64,000 nucleotides of DNA. It comes from Methylocystis hirsuta. Lineage in GTDB: Bacteria > Pseudomonadota > Alphaproteobacteria > Rhizobiales > Beijerinckiaceae. The stretch covers positions 2,905,001 through 2,969,000 of the forward strand of contig NZ_QWDD01000001.1 in assembly GCF_003722355.1 (NCBI RefSeq), in the 5' to 3' direction. Positions 44,806-53,298 of this stretch are shown one piece after another. Position 1 is the first letter of the stretch. Each line of letters starts with the position of its first letter. A program made the position numbers and the translations under genes. The notes beneath the pieces are model-generated. The model ran no database searches, was not told the origin of the DNA, and saw only the letters and a list, made by a program, of their open reading frames with translations.

Positions 44806-44886
44806 CGGGATGGGGCTCCCGGTAACCGCCTGATGAGGCTGATGGCTCCTGCCGCAAGGACGCGCGTCCTGCGGGAGGAGCGCGCC
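44806..44886 (+). ncRNA. Fluoride riboswitch (crcB motif) with expression platform
   Basis: The aptamer is at 44806-44852: GGGATGGGGCTCCCGG, then TAACCGCC, then GAGGCTGATGGCTCCTGCC. These are the conserved GGxGATGG, AACCGCC and GCTGATGGCxCCTGC blocks of the crcB RNA motif, which binds fluoride through Mg ions. Directly downstream, AGGACGC-GCGTCCT and the surrounding CTCCTGCCGC/GCGGGAGGAG form a hairpin that shares bases with the aptamer 3' strand, a plausible switch. The fluoride channel gene crcB follows. Confidence 0.92.
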
Positions 44887-44941
44887 TAACCGCCGCCTGC
44901 GGCAGCATGTTTGTCGTCCGCTCGTTGGAAAGGACGACGTC

Positions 44942-45316
44942 ATGGGCTTCTTCATCGTATTTGCTGGCGGAGGACTGGCCGCGGCCGCGCGCCACGGGGT
45001 CAATCTTCTTCTTGCCCGACTGATGGGCGTCGGTTTTCCGTTCGGGACGCTGGCCGTGAACGTGCTTGGCTCGTTCCTGATGGGCGTGATCGTCGGTTAT
45101 TTCGCCTTCCAGGGCGAGGCGTCCCAGAACTGGCGCCTGTTCCTCACGACCGGAATTCTCGGCGGCTTCACCACCTTTTCGGCGTTCTCGCTCGAGACGG
45201 TTTTGCTTTACGAGCGCGGCGAACTGGCGATGGCGACGGTTTATGTCGTGGCTTCAATCGGCCTTGCGGTCGCCGGCCTCCTCGCCGGCCTATCACTGCT
45301 GCGCCATTTTTCGTAG
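44942..45316 (+). CDS. crcB: Fluoride ion channel CrcB/FluC
   Basis: 124-aa membrane protein with four helices, forming a dual-topology dimer that exports fluoride. Motifs: GGGLAAAARHGVNLLLA, FPFGTLAVNVLGSFLMGVIV (the conserved Asn) and TTGILGGFTTFSAFSLETV (the GGxTTFSTF signature with the Phe-box). ATG 44942 follows AAGGAC. Its control by fluoride is shown by the riboswitch upstream. Confidence 0.95.
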   Translation: MGFFIVFAGGGLAAAARHGVNLLLARLMGVGFPFGTLAVNVLGSFLMGVIVGYFAFQGEASQNWRLFLTTGILGGFTTFSAFSLETVLLYERGELAMATVYVVASIGLAVAGLLAGLSLLRHFS

Positions 45317-45499
45317 GGGCTTTGAACTCCAGCTCTGCGCCCCGCCGAGTGGCGGATGAATGGCTTGATTTGACCCAACGCAGACCTCGACCACTTTAGC
45401 GGCGTGGTCTTGCTATGCGACCGTTGGCACGGAAGTTCTGCAGATTTGCGCTGACGTTGCCACCCGGGTATTTAAAGGGTTGCAAAGCGGGCACTTGCC

Positions 45500-46486
45500 G
45501 TGGACTCATACCTTGAATTAGCTGAGATGGTTCTGCGGGCTGCCCGGAGGCCGTTGAGCCCACGTGCGATTTTGGACGCAGCCTATAAGGCCGGTATGGT
45601 CCCTAGCCACCTGTTTGGCAAGGCGCAACACAAGACGCTACAGGCTCGCTTGAGCGAAGAGATTCTTCGGCTCAAACTCGACAGCCGCTTTTACCGGACA
45701 GACCCCGGCGTTTTTTTCCTGTCCGAATTCCGAGCTGATCCGGATATAGCTGACGAACTGAAAGATCCTTTTCATGCTCGTCGCCGCACTCGCGATTTGG
45801 CAAAGTCATCTGCTCTCGCCATCTCTCGGAAATTTGTCGAAAGCAGCAATTCTTGGTCGACCGACTGGCATAATTTTCTTGCTGAAGCGGATCGCTGTGG
45901 TGCAGTTCATTACGTGGATGCGCGACGAGTGCCGCCCGATTTCTACTTGATTTGGGCATTCTCGATAGTGAGGCGAAGCACGCAGCTATTATCATACCGT
46001 ATTGGTCGGTACCGCGATGATCGAGATGCATTTGTCAATCGACGTTCGATAGGCTTCACTGACGTAGTCAGTTATGAAGACGCGAGCTTGTTCAACAATG
46101 ATCTCGGGGTAACCAATAGAGGTTTGGCCGTCGTCTTAGACGACTTGGATTTGTCCCGGTCCGTGTTTGGCTCAAACGAAGACGTCAACGCGCCCGATGT
46201 GCTGTTTTCTATGCTTACAGTTGACGAGTCTTCGCAACCCGCAATACTTTTCGTCATGGAGTGGGCCTGTCCAGAATGGTTTGAACCGACAGCTCGCAGA
46301 TTGTCGCTTAATGAAGTTCAGTGGATTGACGCTACGCGAGTGCCCAACGATCTCAATGATTTCGAGCCATGGTCGTCCGCTGCACTCTCAGCAATTGTTG
46401 ATGATTATCTGAGATGCCGCAATGAAGAAAAAGAAAATAAGCGATCAGCAAATAGCCTTTATCGAATCAGAACTAAAGAGCGGTGA
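45500..46486 (+). CDS. HARE-HTH domain protein, first gene of a putative defence pair
   Basis: 328 aa from a GTG at 45500 (no strong ribosome-binding site). Residues 1-75 (MDSYLELAEMVLRAARRPLS, ILDAAYKAGMVPSH, TLQARLSEEILR, YRTDPGVFFLSEF) match the HARE-HTH domain, a winged helix found in ASXL proteins, RNA polymerase delta subunit and restriction enzymes and thought to sense modified DNA. Residues 115-310 form an unrecognised domain (IWAFSIVRRSTQLLSYRIGR, SIGFTDVVSYEDASLFNNDL); a Nudix-like fold is only a guess. AT-rich relative to its neighbours. It overlaps the CHAT gene by 65 nt. Confidence 0.75.
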   Translation: MDSYLELAEMVLRAARRPLSPRAILDAAYKAGMVPSHLFGKAQHKTLQARLSEEILRLKLDSRFYRTDPGVFFLSEFRADPDIADELKDPFHARRRTRDLAKSSALAISRKFVESSNSWSTDWHNFLAEADRCGAVHYVDARRVPPDFYLIWAFSIVRRSTQLLSYRIGRYRDDRDAFVNRRSIGFTDVVSYEDASLFNNDLGVTNRGLAVVLDDLDLSRSVFGSNEDVNAPDVLFSMLTVDESSQPAILFVMEWACPEWFEPTARRLSLNEVQWIDATRVPNDLNDFEPWSSAALSAIVDDYLRCRNEEKENKRSANSLYRIRTKER

Positions 46487-48110
46487 TGCGAAGGCGCAAA
46501 AGACAGCGTTACAGAATCTCGCGGCACTGTACCGACGGGGCGGATATATAGGGGGCGATCGCATTGGGGGCATGGAGACACTGATCGTTTCTCAGCTCCT
46601 GATCATCGGACAAGATAAAAAGGTCGCCAGATGGGGACTGAATGCACTAGCGCAGCTCGGACGCTGGGCTACGTGTCAGCGCTATGTTGAGGCTGCGATA
46701 TCGCTTTATCCGGGAGATCCCGAGATTGAAGCGGCAGGCGCTGCGGCTCTCTGCAAAATGCTATCAAGCCACACCAAAGATATTGAGGCACTTAATAGGA
46801 TAGATCCTAGGATTTGGAAACTTGCCGCACTCCAGACTTGCGATCCCAAGCGCATTGATTTGACTGACATCAAAATAAATGTTGAGCGAGATGATAAAGA
46901 AATTCTAAAATTGGCGTTAATTACAATTGGCGTGAATAGAGATATCGAGCATCTATTTCACCCTCGTCACTCAAATGGCACCTTCGTTCGTGAGCTGTGC
47001 GCGCATGATGATCCGATTGTGCAGCAATATAGCGTATGGGCTGTTACGGAAAATGTACGCCTCGACCTACAGCATTTAGGTTTGAGTTTCGATAGCATTG
47101 AAAATCTGCCCCCCAACGTTCAATCCAAAATGTATCAGTTGGCGGCGCAGCGGCTACCCGATCCGAGACGTCGCCTCGATCTCATTGTGCAGGGCTCCTA
47201 TGCCCATAGTATCGAGGCGCGTGAGGGCCTCGCGAAAGGCGTCCGGCATAGCTATTTCGACGGACTTGAATCTGCTGTATTGCCTTGGCTTCAACAGGAA
47301 ACGGTGCCGGTCATACGCGGGAATCTCGCCGAGCACATTGCCGCCTACTCCGCAGAGTGTGGCCCCTACATGGATATGGCTCGGCAATCCTTCGAAGAGG
47401 ATCAAAGCCTGCGTGGCCGTATTCTTCTGGGAGCTGAGGGTACGCCCCTTTACGGCCAACTTAAAGCTCAGCAAGATCCTGATCTTTTCTCGCTGATTGG
47501 GGAGGAAGGTGACCTCGCCAGCATTTTAAAGGCCGCAAGAAAGGCGAAATCGATGCCCAAAAAGTCCGTGTGTATGTTGCTGGCATCGCCTCGCGGGGAA
47601 CCGCCGTTGCGGTTGGATCAGGAGGTTCGGGACGCGGTGCAAAAGCTCAAGCTCGTAGAGAAGCCTTCAGTCGAAATCGACATACGCCCACAGTGGGCAG
47701 TGAAACTGAGTGAGTTTACGGACCACCTTCTTAACTCCAAGCCGCAGATTGTGCATTTTAGCGGTCATGGTGGGAGCGGAGCCATATTTGTTGAGGACGA
47801 ACTCGGAATGGCGACTCCGCTGCCGGCAGACGGTCTGGCAGCGCTAATCGAGGCGGTGGGGAATATCGAGTGCGTGGTGCTGAACGCATGTCATAGTGCT
47901 GACCTTACTGCAGCAACAAAGGCTCATGTAAAGGTTGTTATCGGTTGCGACGCGTCGATCGATGACGCCGCTGCGATCACGTTTACGAGATCGTTCTATC
48001 GGGCATTAGCTCACGGCAAAGATTATGAATCGAGTTTCAAGATTGCGGTTGCAGATGTAACGGCACAAAACGGCACTGTCGAAGCTAAAAAGTACAAGAT
48101 GCAGATATAG
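46422..48110 (+). CDS. HEAT-like/CHAT caspase-like protease
   Basis: 562 aa. Residues 1-370 are alpha-helical with repeat character (AQKTALQNLAALYRRGGYIG, KKVARWGLNALAQLGRW, VQQYSVWAVTENVRLDL), probably HEAT-like. The C-terminal CHAT domain (about 383-545) has the caspase-type dyad: His449 in VHFSGHGGSGAIF and Cys490 in CVVLNACHSADLTAA. SPRGEPPLRLDQEVRDAVQK and DAAAITFTRSFYRALAHGKD are typical of bacterial CHAT proteins. Such proteases act in CRISPR (TPR-CHAT) and gasdermin immunity. The start at 46422 lies inside the previous gene. AT-rich, clearly foreign to its neighbours. Confidence 0.82.
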   Translation: MKKKKISDQQIAFIESELKSGDAKAQKTALQNLAALYRRGGYIGGDRIGGMETLIVSQLLIIGQDKKVARWGLNALAQLGRWATCQRYVEAAISLYPGDPEIEAAGAAALCKMLSSHTKDIEALNRIDPRIWKLAALQTCDPKRIDLTDIKINVERDDKEILKLALITIGVNRDIEHLFHPRHSNGTFVRELCAHDDPIVQQYSVWAVTENVRLDLQHLGLSFDSIENLPPNVQSKMYQLAAQRLPDPRRRLDLIVQGSYAHSIEAREGLAKGVRHSYFDGLESAVLPWLQQETVPVIRGNLAEHIAAYSAECGPYMDMARQSFEEDQSLRGRILLGAEGTPLYGQLKAQQDPDLFSLIGEEGDLASILKAARKAKSMPKKSVCMLLASPRGEPPLRLDQEVRDAVQKLKLVEKPSVEIDIRPQWAVKLSEFTDHLLNSKPQIVHFSGHGGSGAIFVEDELGMATPLPADGLAALIEAVGNIECVVLNACHSADLTAATKAHVKVVIGCDASIDDAAAITFTRSFYRALAHGKDYESSFKIAVADVTAQNGTVEAKKYKMQI

Positions 48111-48120
48111 CGTCGTATCA

Positions 48121-48348
48121 TTATTCGTTCGGTGACGAGATATTCTCAAATCTTCCATCAAGGAACTCGGTTACGGGACGGGCCCAGAATTTTCCATCCT
48201 CCCCCTGGTAAATTACGACGGCGGTGTCATCGACTATCGGCACACTTGTTTGCAACGTGGCGTTGGCTAGTACCCTATACAGTGTTCCGCGCGCGCGGTG
48301 TCGAACGGTCATCCCTTGGATAGGTAGAGAGGTAGTCGAATTGGCCAT
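48121..48348 (-). CDS. Small DUF1653-like protein next to the CHAT gene
   Basis: 75 aa from ATG 48348 with GGAAC upstream (an in-frame GTG at 48369 would add 7 residues). VRHRARGTLYRVLANATLQT then AVVIYQGEDGKFWARPVTEF resembles DUF1653 proteins (pattern Y-KG-x-Y-x-V-L...VVY...G-x-W-VRP-x-x-F), small SH3-like beta-barrels of unknown function. Convergent with the CHAT gene, 10 bp away. Its composition is between island and core. It may or may not belong to the module. Confidence 0.6.
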   Translation of the reverse strand: MANSTTSLPIQGMTVRHRARGTLYRVLANATLQTSVPIVDDTAVVIYQGEDGKFWARPVTEFLDGRFENISSPNE

Positions 48349-48369
48349 GTTGATGTTCCAGTTGGACAC

Positions 48370-48626
48370 AGAGCAGATTTTAGCCGTTGAAGTGTAGCAA
48401 TATTTTGATCCTGAAGGATAATCTCACCGAAAAAAGCCGAGTCGCTTAGCGAAAACCGAACCGCTTAAATTGTAGGCGACCAGCGACGGACGTTGGAAGA
48501 GAGCGTATGCTTAGCTTTTGCGCGAGGTCCGCTTCTGGCGCGAAGCGGCCATCCTCCCTGCCAGCAAAAGTTCTGTTTTGCCCAATGCTAAAATTTCAGC
48601 AGATCCACACCCATCCGCCCCACATA
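48370..48626. other. Intergenic region between the CHAT island and rplU
   Basis: About 260 bp with no open frame of interest. Composition changes here from the AT-richer island to normal GC. No tRNA, integrase or direct repeat marking an island border was recognised. Confidence 0.5.
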
Positions 48627-48655
48627 TTGACAGTCGCCGGCTTTGAAGGGTAGAT
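48627..48655 (+). promoter_or_regulatory. Sigma-70-type promoter of rplU-rpmA
   Basis: Perfect -35 TTGACA, 17-bp spacer, -10 GTAGAT. The start point would be near 48662, just before a hairpin at 48670. Confidence 0.55.
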
Positions 48656-48669
48656 GAACGTCGCTTCGG

Positions 48670-48692
48670 CGCGGCGGTTTCGCCGCGTTTTT
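48670..48692 (+). terminator. Terminator-like hairpin in the rplU leader
   Basis: CGCGGCG-GTTT-CGCCGCG followed by TTTTT. It lies about 100 nt upstream of the rplU ATG and immediately after the predicted start point. It is either an attenuator in the ribosomal-protein leader or a block to upstream transcription. Confidence 0.6.
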
Positions 48693-48790
48693 CGTTTGCG
48701 CGCCTTTGCGCAAGTTCGAGGCGAAGCCACTAACTGCCAAGAAGCCGGCCGGCGGAGACGCCAGCGTCGGGACGAACACAGGAAAAAAAG

Positions 48791-49099
48791 ATGTTCGCAG
48801 TCATCAAAACCGGCGGCAAGCAATATAGCGTCGCCGCGGGGGACGTGATCACCGTCATGGCGCTCGACGGCGCGCCGGGCGACGCCGTCACCTTCGACGA
48901 AGTGCTCATGCTGGGCGGCGACAGCCCCAAAATCGGCGCCCCGACGATCGCGGGCGCGAAAGTCTCCGGCGAGATCGCCGAGCAGACCCGCAGCCCCAAG
49001 ACGATCGCCTTCAAGAAGCGTCGCCGGCAGAATTCAAAGCGCAAGCGCGGTCATCGTCAGGACCTGACGCTTGTGAGAATCACCGCGATCGAGAGCTGA
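48791..49099 (+). CDS. rplU: 50S ribosomal protein L21
   Basis: 102 aa, [20 protein letters not shown], then the conserved [20 protein letters not shown] that binds 23S rRNA domain V/VI, ending LVRITAIES. Length normal. It is followed by rpmA after 80 nt; the rplU-rpmA-obgE cluster is highly conserved in bacteria. Confidence 0.98.
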   Translation: MFAVIKTGGKQYSVAAGDVITVMALDGAPGDAVTFDEVLMLGGDSPKIGAPTIAGAKVSGEIAEQTRSPKTIAFKKRRRQNSKRKRGHRQDLTLVRITAIES

Positions 49100-49179
49100 C
49101 CGCCCTCTCGCGACACTTGGAACGCGACACTTGGAATAAAGCGGCCCCAGTCGCCGCATAGGAAGATCGGAGCAAGACA

Positions 49180-49449
49180 ATGGCTCACAAAAAGGCAGGC
49201 GGCTCGTCGCGCAACGGCCGCGATTCGGACGGCCGGCGCCTCGGCGTCAAGAAATTCGGCGGGGAAGCCGTCATCGGCGGCAATATTATCGTGCGCCAAC
49301 GCGGCACGAAGTGGCGCCCGGGCCGCAATGTCGGCATGGGCAAGGACCACACGCTTTTTGCGCTCGTCGACGGAGTCGTCGAATTCAAGTCCAGCGGCGG
49401 ACGCGCCAGCGTATCGGTGGCGCCGGCGCCCGCCGCAGCAGCCGAGTAA
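49180..49449 (+). CDS. rpmA: 50S ribosomal protein L27
   Basis: 89 aa, [20 protein letters not shown] and [20 protein letters not shown], the whole L27 pattern. The flexible N-terminus reaches the peptidyl transferase centre. The Ala/Pro tail ([10 protein letters not shown]) is an ordinary extension. It starts with an ATG following GGAGCAAGACA. Confidence 0.98.
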   Translation: MAHKKAGGSSRNGRDSDGRRLGVKKFGGEAVIGGNIIVRQRGTKWRPGRNVGMGKDHTLFALVDGVVEFKSSGGRASVSVAPAPAAAAE

Positions 49450-49468
49450 GGCGGTAGGGGACGACCCG

Positions 49469-49486
49469 CCGCCGGCCTTCCGGCGG
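49469..49486 (+). terminator. Hairpin after rpmA
   Basis: CCGCCGG-CCTT-CCGGCGG, with further pairing of GACGAC and GTCGTC outside it, begins about 20 nt after the rpmA stop. No T-run; a weak or Rho-dependent terminator at best. Confidence 0.4.
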
Positions 49487-49628
49487 ACAGTCGTCTCGAC
49501 TACCTCTCTCGCGAATTCAGGCGGGAACGTTTCAGGCGAGATGTCCGGAAGCGCCGTGAAGGGCCAGTGGGGAGCGCTCTCCTTTCAGGCTCTTAGGCCA
49601 ATATTTCCGATGTCGCTTGGAGCAATCA

Positions 49629-50231
49629 ATGTTTCCCGAAATTACCCGCGACGACGTTTTCCGGCTGGAGACTGAGCGACTGTGGCTGCGTTGGCCGCGC
49701 GCCGCCGACGCCGACGAGATTCGCCAGCACGTCGGCGATCCCGACGTCGCGCTGATGACCGCCAGCATCCCGCACCCTTATGCGCCGCACGACGCGGACG
49801 CGTTCATCGCATCGGTGCGCGAGGAGAACGGCGCCGGCGGCGGCCTCCATCTCGTCATCACCCCGAAGAACCGGCCCAACGAGCCGATCGGGCTTGTGAG
49901 CCTTCATGGCGCGGACCGCCGGGGGGCGGCGACGTTCGGATTCTGGCTCGGCAAGCCCTATTGGGGACAAGGCTATACGACCGAGGCGGCCAGGGCGCTC
50001 ATCGATCTCGCCTTCGGAATCACCTCGCTGGATCGCATCGTCTCCTCGGCGCGGCCGGATAATCGCTCCTCGTTGCACGTGCATGAGAAGCTCGGGTTCC
50101 ACCGCACGGGCCGCGGCATGCGGCCGGCGCCGGCGCGCGGCGGCGAAATGGAAGTGGAGCTTTTCGAGTTGAAGCGCGGCGAAGCGCACACGCTGTTCGG
50201 CGCGCGCCGGCCGCGATTCTTTTCACCGTGA
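49629..50231 (+). CDS. GNAT N-acetyltransferase (RimJ/RimL-like)
   Basis: 200 aa. [20 protein letters not shown] is the usual start of RimJ/RimL-type GNATs. The acetyl-CoA-binding motif region is [20 protein letters not shown] near residue 105, with the G-x-G/Y-x-T signature. [20 protein letters not shown] completes the fold. ATG 49629 with GGAG at 49619. It lies between rpmA and obgE, a position it holds in many Rhizobiales; the substrate is unknown. Confidence 0.87.
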   Translation: MFPEITRDDVFRLETERLWLRWPRAADADEIRQHVGDPDVALMTASIPHPYAPHDADAFIASVREENGAGGGLHLVITPKNRPNEPIGLVSLHGADRRGAATFGFWLGKPYWGQGYTTEAARALIDLAFGITSLDRIVSSARPDNRSSLHVHEKLGFHRTGRGMRPAPARGGEMEVELFELKRGEAHTLFGARRPRFFSP

Positions 50232-50238
50232 GCGGCAG

Positions 50239-51303
50239 ATGAAATTCCTCGACCAGGCCCGCGTTTTTGTCCGCTCCGGCGACGGCGGCGCGGGATCCGT
50301 CTCCTTTCGGCGTGAGAAGTTCATCGAATTCGGCGGGCCGGACGGCGGCGATGGCGGACGCGGCGGCGACGTCGTCGCCGAATGCGTCGCCGGGCTGAAT
50401 ACGCTGATCGATTACCGCTACCAGCAGCACTTCAAAGCCAAGACCGGCGGCCACGGCATGGGCAAGAACCGCGCCGGCGGGCGCGGCGCCGACGCCGTGC
50501 TGAAAGTGCCGGTCGGGACGCAAATCTTCGAGGAGGACGAGGAGACCCTCATCGCCGACATGACGGAGGTCGGGCAGCGCGTCGTCATCTGCAAAGGCGC
50601 CAATGGCGGCTTCGGCAACGCGCATTTCACCACCTCGACCAACCGGGCGCCGCGGCGCGCCAATCCGGGCCTCGAGGGCCAGGAGCGCACCATCATCCTG
50701 CGGCTGAAACTCATCGCCGACGCGGGGCTGATTGGCCTGCCCAACGCCGGCAAGTCGACATTCCTGGCGACGGTGACGGCGGCGAAGCCCAAGATCGCCG
50801 ACTATCCCTTTACGACGCTGCATCCCGGACTTGGCGTCGTGCGCAGCGACGACAGAGAATTGGTGCTGGCGGACATCCCGGGTCTGATCGAAGGCGCGCA
50901 TGAGGGCCACGGCCTCGGCGACCGCTTTCTGGGCCATGTCGAGCGATGCCGGGCGCTCCTGCATCTTATCGACGCGACCGGGGAACATGCCGGCAAGGAT
51001 TACAAGATCATCCGCGGCGAACTCGCGGCCTATGGCGCCGGTCTCGCCGAGAAACCGGAAATCGTCGCGCTTTCAAAGATCGACGCGGTCGACGCGGATC
51101 ATCTCAAGAAGCAGCGGGAGCGGCTGAAGCGGGCGATCGCCGCCGCCGGGCCCGAGACGCATGAGCGCCATCCGGCGCCCTTGCTCATTTCGTCGGCGAG
51201 CGGCGCCGGCGTCAAGGAAGCGCTCCGCGCTGTGTTCGACGCCATCGAGGCGCAAAAGGCGTACGAGCGCGCATCGGAGACCGACGGGCCCTGGAGCCCC
51301 TGA
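50239..51303 (+). CDS. obgE: GTPase ObgE/CgtA
   Basis: 354 aa. The Gly-rich OBG fold occupies residues 1-158 ([38 protein letters not shown]). The G domain has G1 GLPNAGKST near residue 168, switch region [12 protein letters not shown]3 DIPGLIEGA, and G4 LSKIDAVD. Essential GTPase for 50S assembly and stress control. It follows the GNAT gene by 7 nt. Confidence 0.97.
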   Translation: MKFLDQARVFVRSGDGGAGSVSFRREKFIEFGGPDGGDGGRGGDVVAECVAGLNTLIDYRYQQHFKAKTGGHGMGKNRAGGRGADAVLKVPVGTQIFEEDEETLIADMTEVGQRVVICKGANGGFGNAHFTTSTNRAPRRANPGLEGQERTIILRLKLIADAGLIGLPNAGKSTFLATVTAAKPKIADYPFTTLHPGLGVVRSDDRELVLADIPGLIEGAHEGHGLGDRFLGHVERCRALLHLIDATGEHAGKDYKIIRGELAAYGAGLAEKPEIVALSKIDAVDADHLKKQRERLKRAIAAAGPETHERHPAPLLISSASGAGVKEALRAVFDAIEAQKAYERASETDGPWSP

Positions 51304-51391
51304 CTTCGAGCGCCCAAACCTTTTTTAATCGCCGCCTGCGCGCGGCGTCGCCATTGACCTTGACAAGATCAGTGAATAGCTTCGACGGGCT

Positions 51392-51787
51392 ATGAGCGCG
51401 CGCAGCGAAGTCAAAACATCGCAGTACGGTTCGACGGCAGTCACGCTGCTCGTCGCCTATCTGTTTGTTTTGCAAGGCCTCGCCGTCGGCGTTTCGTTCA
51501 GCGGACGCGGTTCGGGCCTCTTCGCCAACACGATCTGCTTTAGCAAGGCCTCCGGACCGCTTTCCGGAGATCCCGCGACGCCCCCACGTCCGGCGCGGCA
51601 CGGCGACGTCTGTTGCGTCGTGCATTGCGCATCGCTCGGAGGCGCGACCGCCGCCTCGCCGTTCATCGGCGAGACGCCCCCGGCCGCGTCCTATTCGACG
51701 ATCGGACTGGCCTTTGACGAGACATCTCGTCTTCCAGAGGCGTCGACTCCGCCGCTCGGCTCCCGCGCTCCTCCCGTCCTGATCTGA
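51392..51787 (+). CDS. Small membrane-anchored protein, DUF2946-like
   Basis: 131 aa with one N-terminal hydrophobic segment (STAVTLLVAYLFVLQGLAVG) and a Cys/His cluster HGDVCCVVHCASLGG around residue 75. That pattern resembles DUF2946 proteins, which often lie near copper or TonB-linked genes; no such neighbours are present, so the role is open. The C-terminal third is Pro/Ser-rich. A hairpin (GCCGCA-GCAA-TGCGGC, 51793-51808) follows the stop. Confidence 0.5.
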   Translation: MSARSEVKTSQYGSTAVTLLVAYLFVLQGLAVGVSFSGRGSGLFANTICFSKASGPLSGDPATPPRPARHGDVCCVVHCASLGGATAASPFIGETPPAASYSTIGLAFDETSRLPEASTPPLGSRAPPVLI

Positions 51788-51960
51788 CGCTTGCCGCAGC
51801 AATGCGGCGTCACGCCCCGACATGTCGGCATACCGCCGGCGGGGGAGAGTCAGACCAGCGTATCCGTCGTTTGTCAGCGTGCATCGCAGAGAGCACGCGC
51901 CGCTCAGTTCTCAGGCTGGCGGTTGCGACGAGCCATCGGACCGCGCAGCGATTTGGGATC

Positions 51961-52410
51961 ATGGAACAGAAAACTCATCTGGCGCCGCGCCTCGGTAAGC
52001 GGGCGCGCAACGCCGCCTCGGGAGAACGGCGCTGTTCTCAGAACGGAAAGCTGACCGCCGCGAGCGACGGCGACATCCGCGTCGCGCCCGAGGCCATTGC
52101 GGCCCCGGCGCCGACGCGCGGACGGGTGGAGGTCGTCGAGACCTATTTCGACCCCGACGGGCGGCCAATGAAGCGCAAAAGCCTGGGCGCAGCCAGGGTG
52201 GCGCGCTTCTATGACGCCAAGGGCAATCAGGTCGAGGAGGCCTATTTTAACGCCGAGGGCAAGCCCACGATCCGCAAGGATCTCGGCGCGGCGCGCATCT
52301 CCTGGCGCTATGACGACAGCGGCAACCAGGTGGAAGCCGCCCTGTTCGGAGCCGACGGCGCGCCTTTGACCCGCAAGCGGCGCGGCAAACGGGCGTTCGA
52401 CAGCGTTTGA
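51961..52410 (+). CDS. Small repeat protein with G-x-x-x-Y-D-x-x-G-N-Q-V-E units
   Basis: 149 aa from ATG 51961. From residue 55 on it has three related units: VVETYFDPDGRPMKRKSLGA, ARFYDAKGNQVEEAYFNAEG-KPTIRKDLGA and WRYDDSGNQVEAALFGADG. These YD/toxin-complex-like strand units suggest a small beta-sheet protein. Similar tails follow caspase-like proteins in Rhizobiales, but no such protein is next to it. The basic N-terminal 50 residues have no signal peptide. Function unknown. Confidence 0.55.
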   Translation: MEQKTHLAPRLGKRARNAASGERRCSQNGKLTAASDGDIRVAPEAIAAPAPTRGRVEVVETYFDPDGRPMKRKSLGAARVARFYDAKGNQVEEAYFNAEGKPTIRKDLGAARISWRYDDSGNQVEAALFGADGAPLTRKRRGKRAFDSV

Positions 52411-52429
52411 ACGGGGCTGACGACGCGTC

Positions 52430-53098
52430 CTATTTGACGCGCGCGATCAAAAACCCATCCCAACCCTTGGCGCCGACGGTTTGCACCGCCGTCGCTTCGA
52501 CCCGCCCTTCCGCAGCGACGGCGTCAAACAGCGCGCGCGCTCCCAGCGCGCCGTCGTCCGTGGCGGATGCGTCGGCGACGGCGCCCTCCCGCACGACATT
52601 GTCGACGATGATCAGCGCTCCTGGACGCGACAACTTCAGCGCATAATCGAAATAGGCGGCGTTGTTGGGCTTATCGGCGTCAATGAAGGCAAGATCGAAA
52701 GCTTGCCCCCGCTCTGATTCAAGCAGCGGCAGCATTTCGAGCGCGGGGCCGACGCGCAGATCGACGCGCGCGCTCATGCCTTCGCGGGCAATATTGGCGC
52801 GAGCGACCTCGGCGTGTCGCGCATCGACTTCGAAGGTGACGACCTTGCCGCCCTCGCCCACCGCCCGCGCCAGCCAGGTCGTCGAGTAGCCTCCAAGCGT
52901 CCCGATTTCGAGAACGCGTCTTGCGCCGATCGCGCAGGCGAGCAGATGCAGCAATTTGCCTTGCGGCGGCGAAACGTCGATCGCTGGCAGGCCAGCGCGC
53001 GCATTTGCCGCAAGCGTTTCCTCCTGCGCTTCTTCTTTGGAAATCAGCGCCGCGCCGATGTAGTCGTCCACGCGACGCCAGCCTTTTTCTTCGAACAT
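52430..53098 (-). CDS. SAM-dependent O-methyltransferase (COMT-like, family 3)
   Basis: 222 aa. FEEKGWRRVDDYIGAALISK at the N-terminus; motif I RRVLEIGTLGGYSTTWLARA near residue 62; metal-binding FIDADKPNNAAYFDYALKLS and IIVDNVVREGAV. This is the catechol/caffeoyl-CoA O-methyltransferase type with a divalent-metal site. Substrate unknown. ATG 53098 has AAGGGA 7 nt upstream and gives the expected N-terminus. Convergent with the repeat-protein gene. Confidence 0.9.
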   Translation of the reverse strand: MFEEKGWRRVDDYIGAALISKEEAQEETLAANARAGLPAIDVSPPQGKLLHLLACAIGARRVLEIGTLGGYSTTWLARAVGEGGKVVTFEVDARHAEVARANIAREGMSARVDLRVGPALEMLPLLESERGQAFDLAFIDADKPNNAAYFDYALKLSRPGALIIVDNVVREGAVADASATDDGALGARALFDAVAAEGRVEATAVQTVGAKGWDGFLIARVK

Positions 53099-53298
53099 TT
53101 GACGTCCCTTACATCGAGCGCCCAACGTTAGTCAGGGTGAAATTCATTGACATCTCGCGTGATATCACGCGATGTTCCGCCGTCGTTCGCGCGCCAAAGC
53201 GCACGGACGCAAAAAGGCTTGATAGCCGCATTTCACGAGCCCCAGTTGGACTGCGGCCGATATGCTGCTCATCACAACACTTTATGGGAGCACAACAA

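Noticed and set aside
45425..45441. Sigma-54-like TTGGCACGGAAGTTCTGC before the HARE-HTH gene
   Set aside because: GG and GC are separated by 12 bp instead of the required 10.
45317..45499. Possible tRNA or integration site at the left edge of the AT-rich island
   Set aside because: No cloverleaf, T-loop sequence or direct repeat matching the right edge near 48.4 kb was found.
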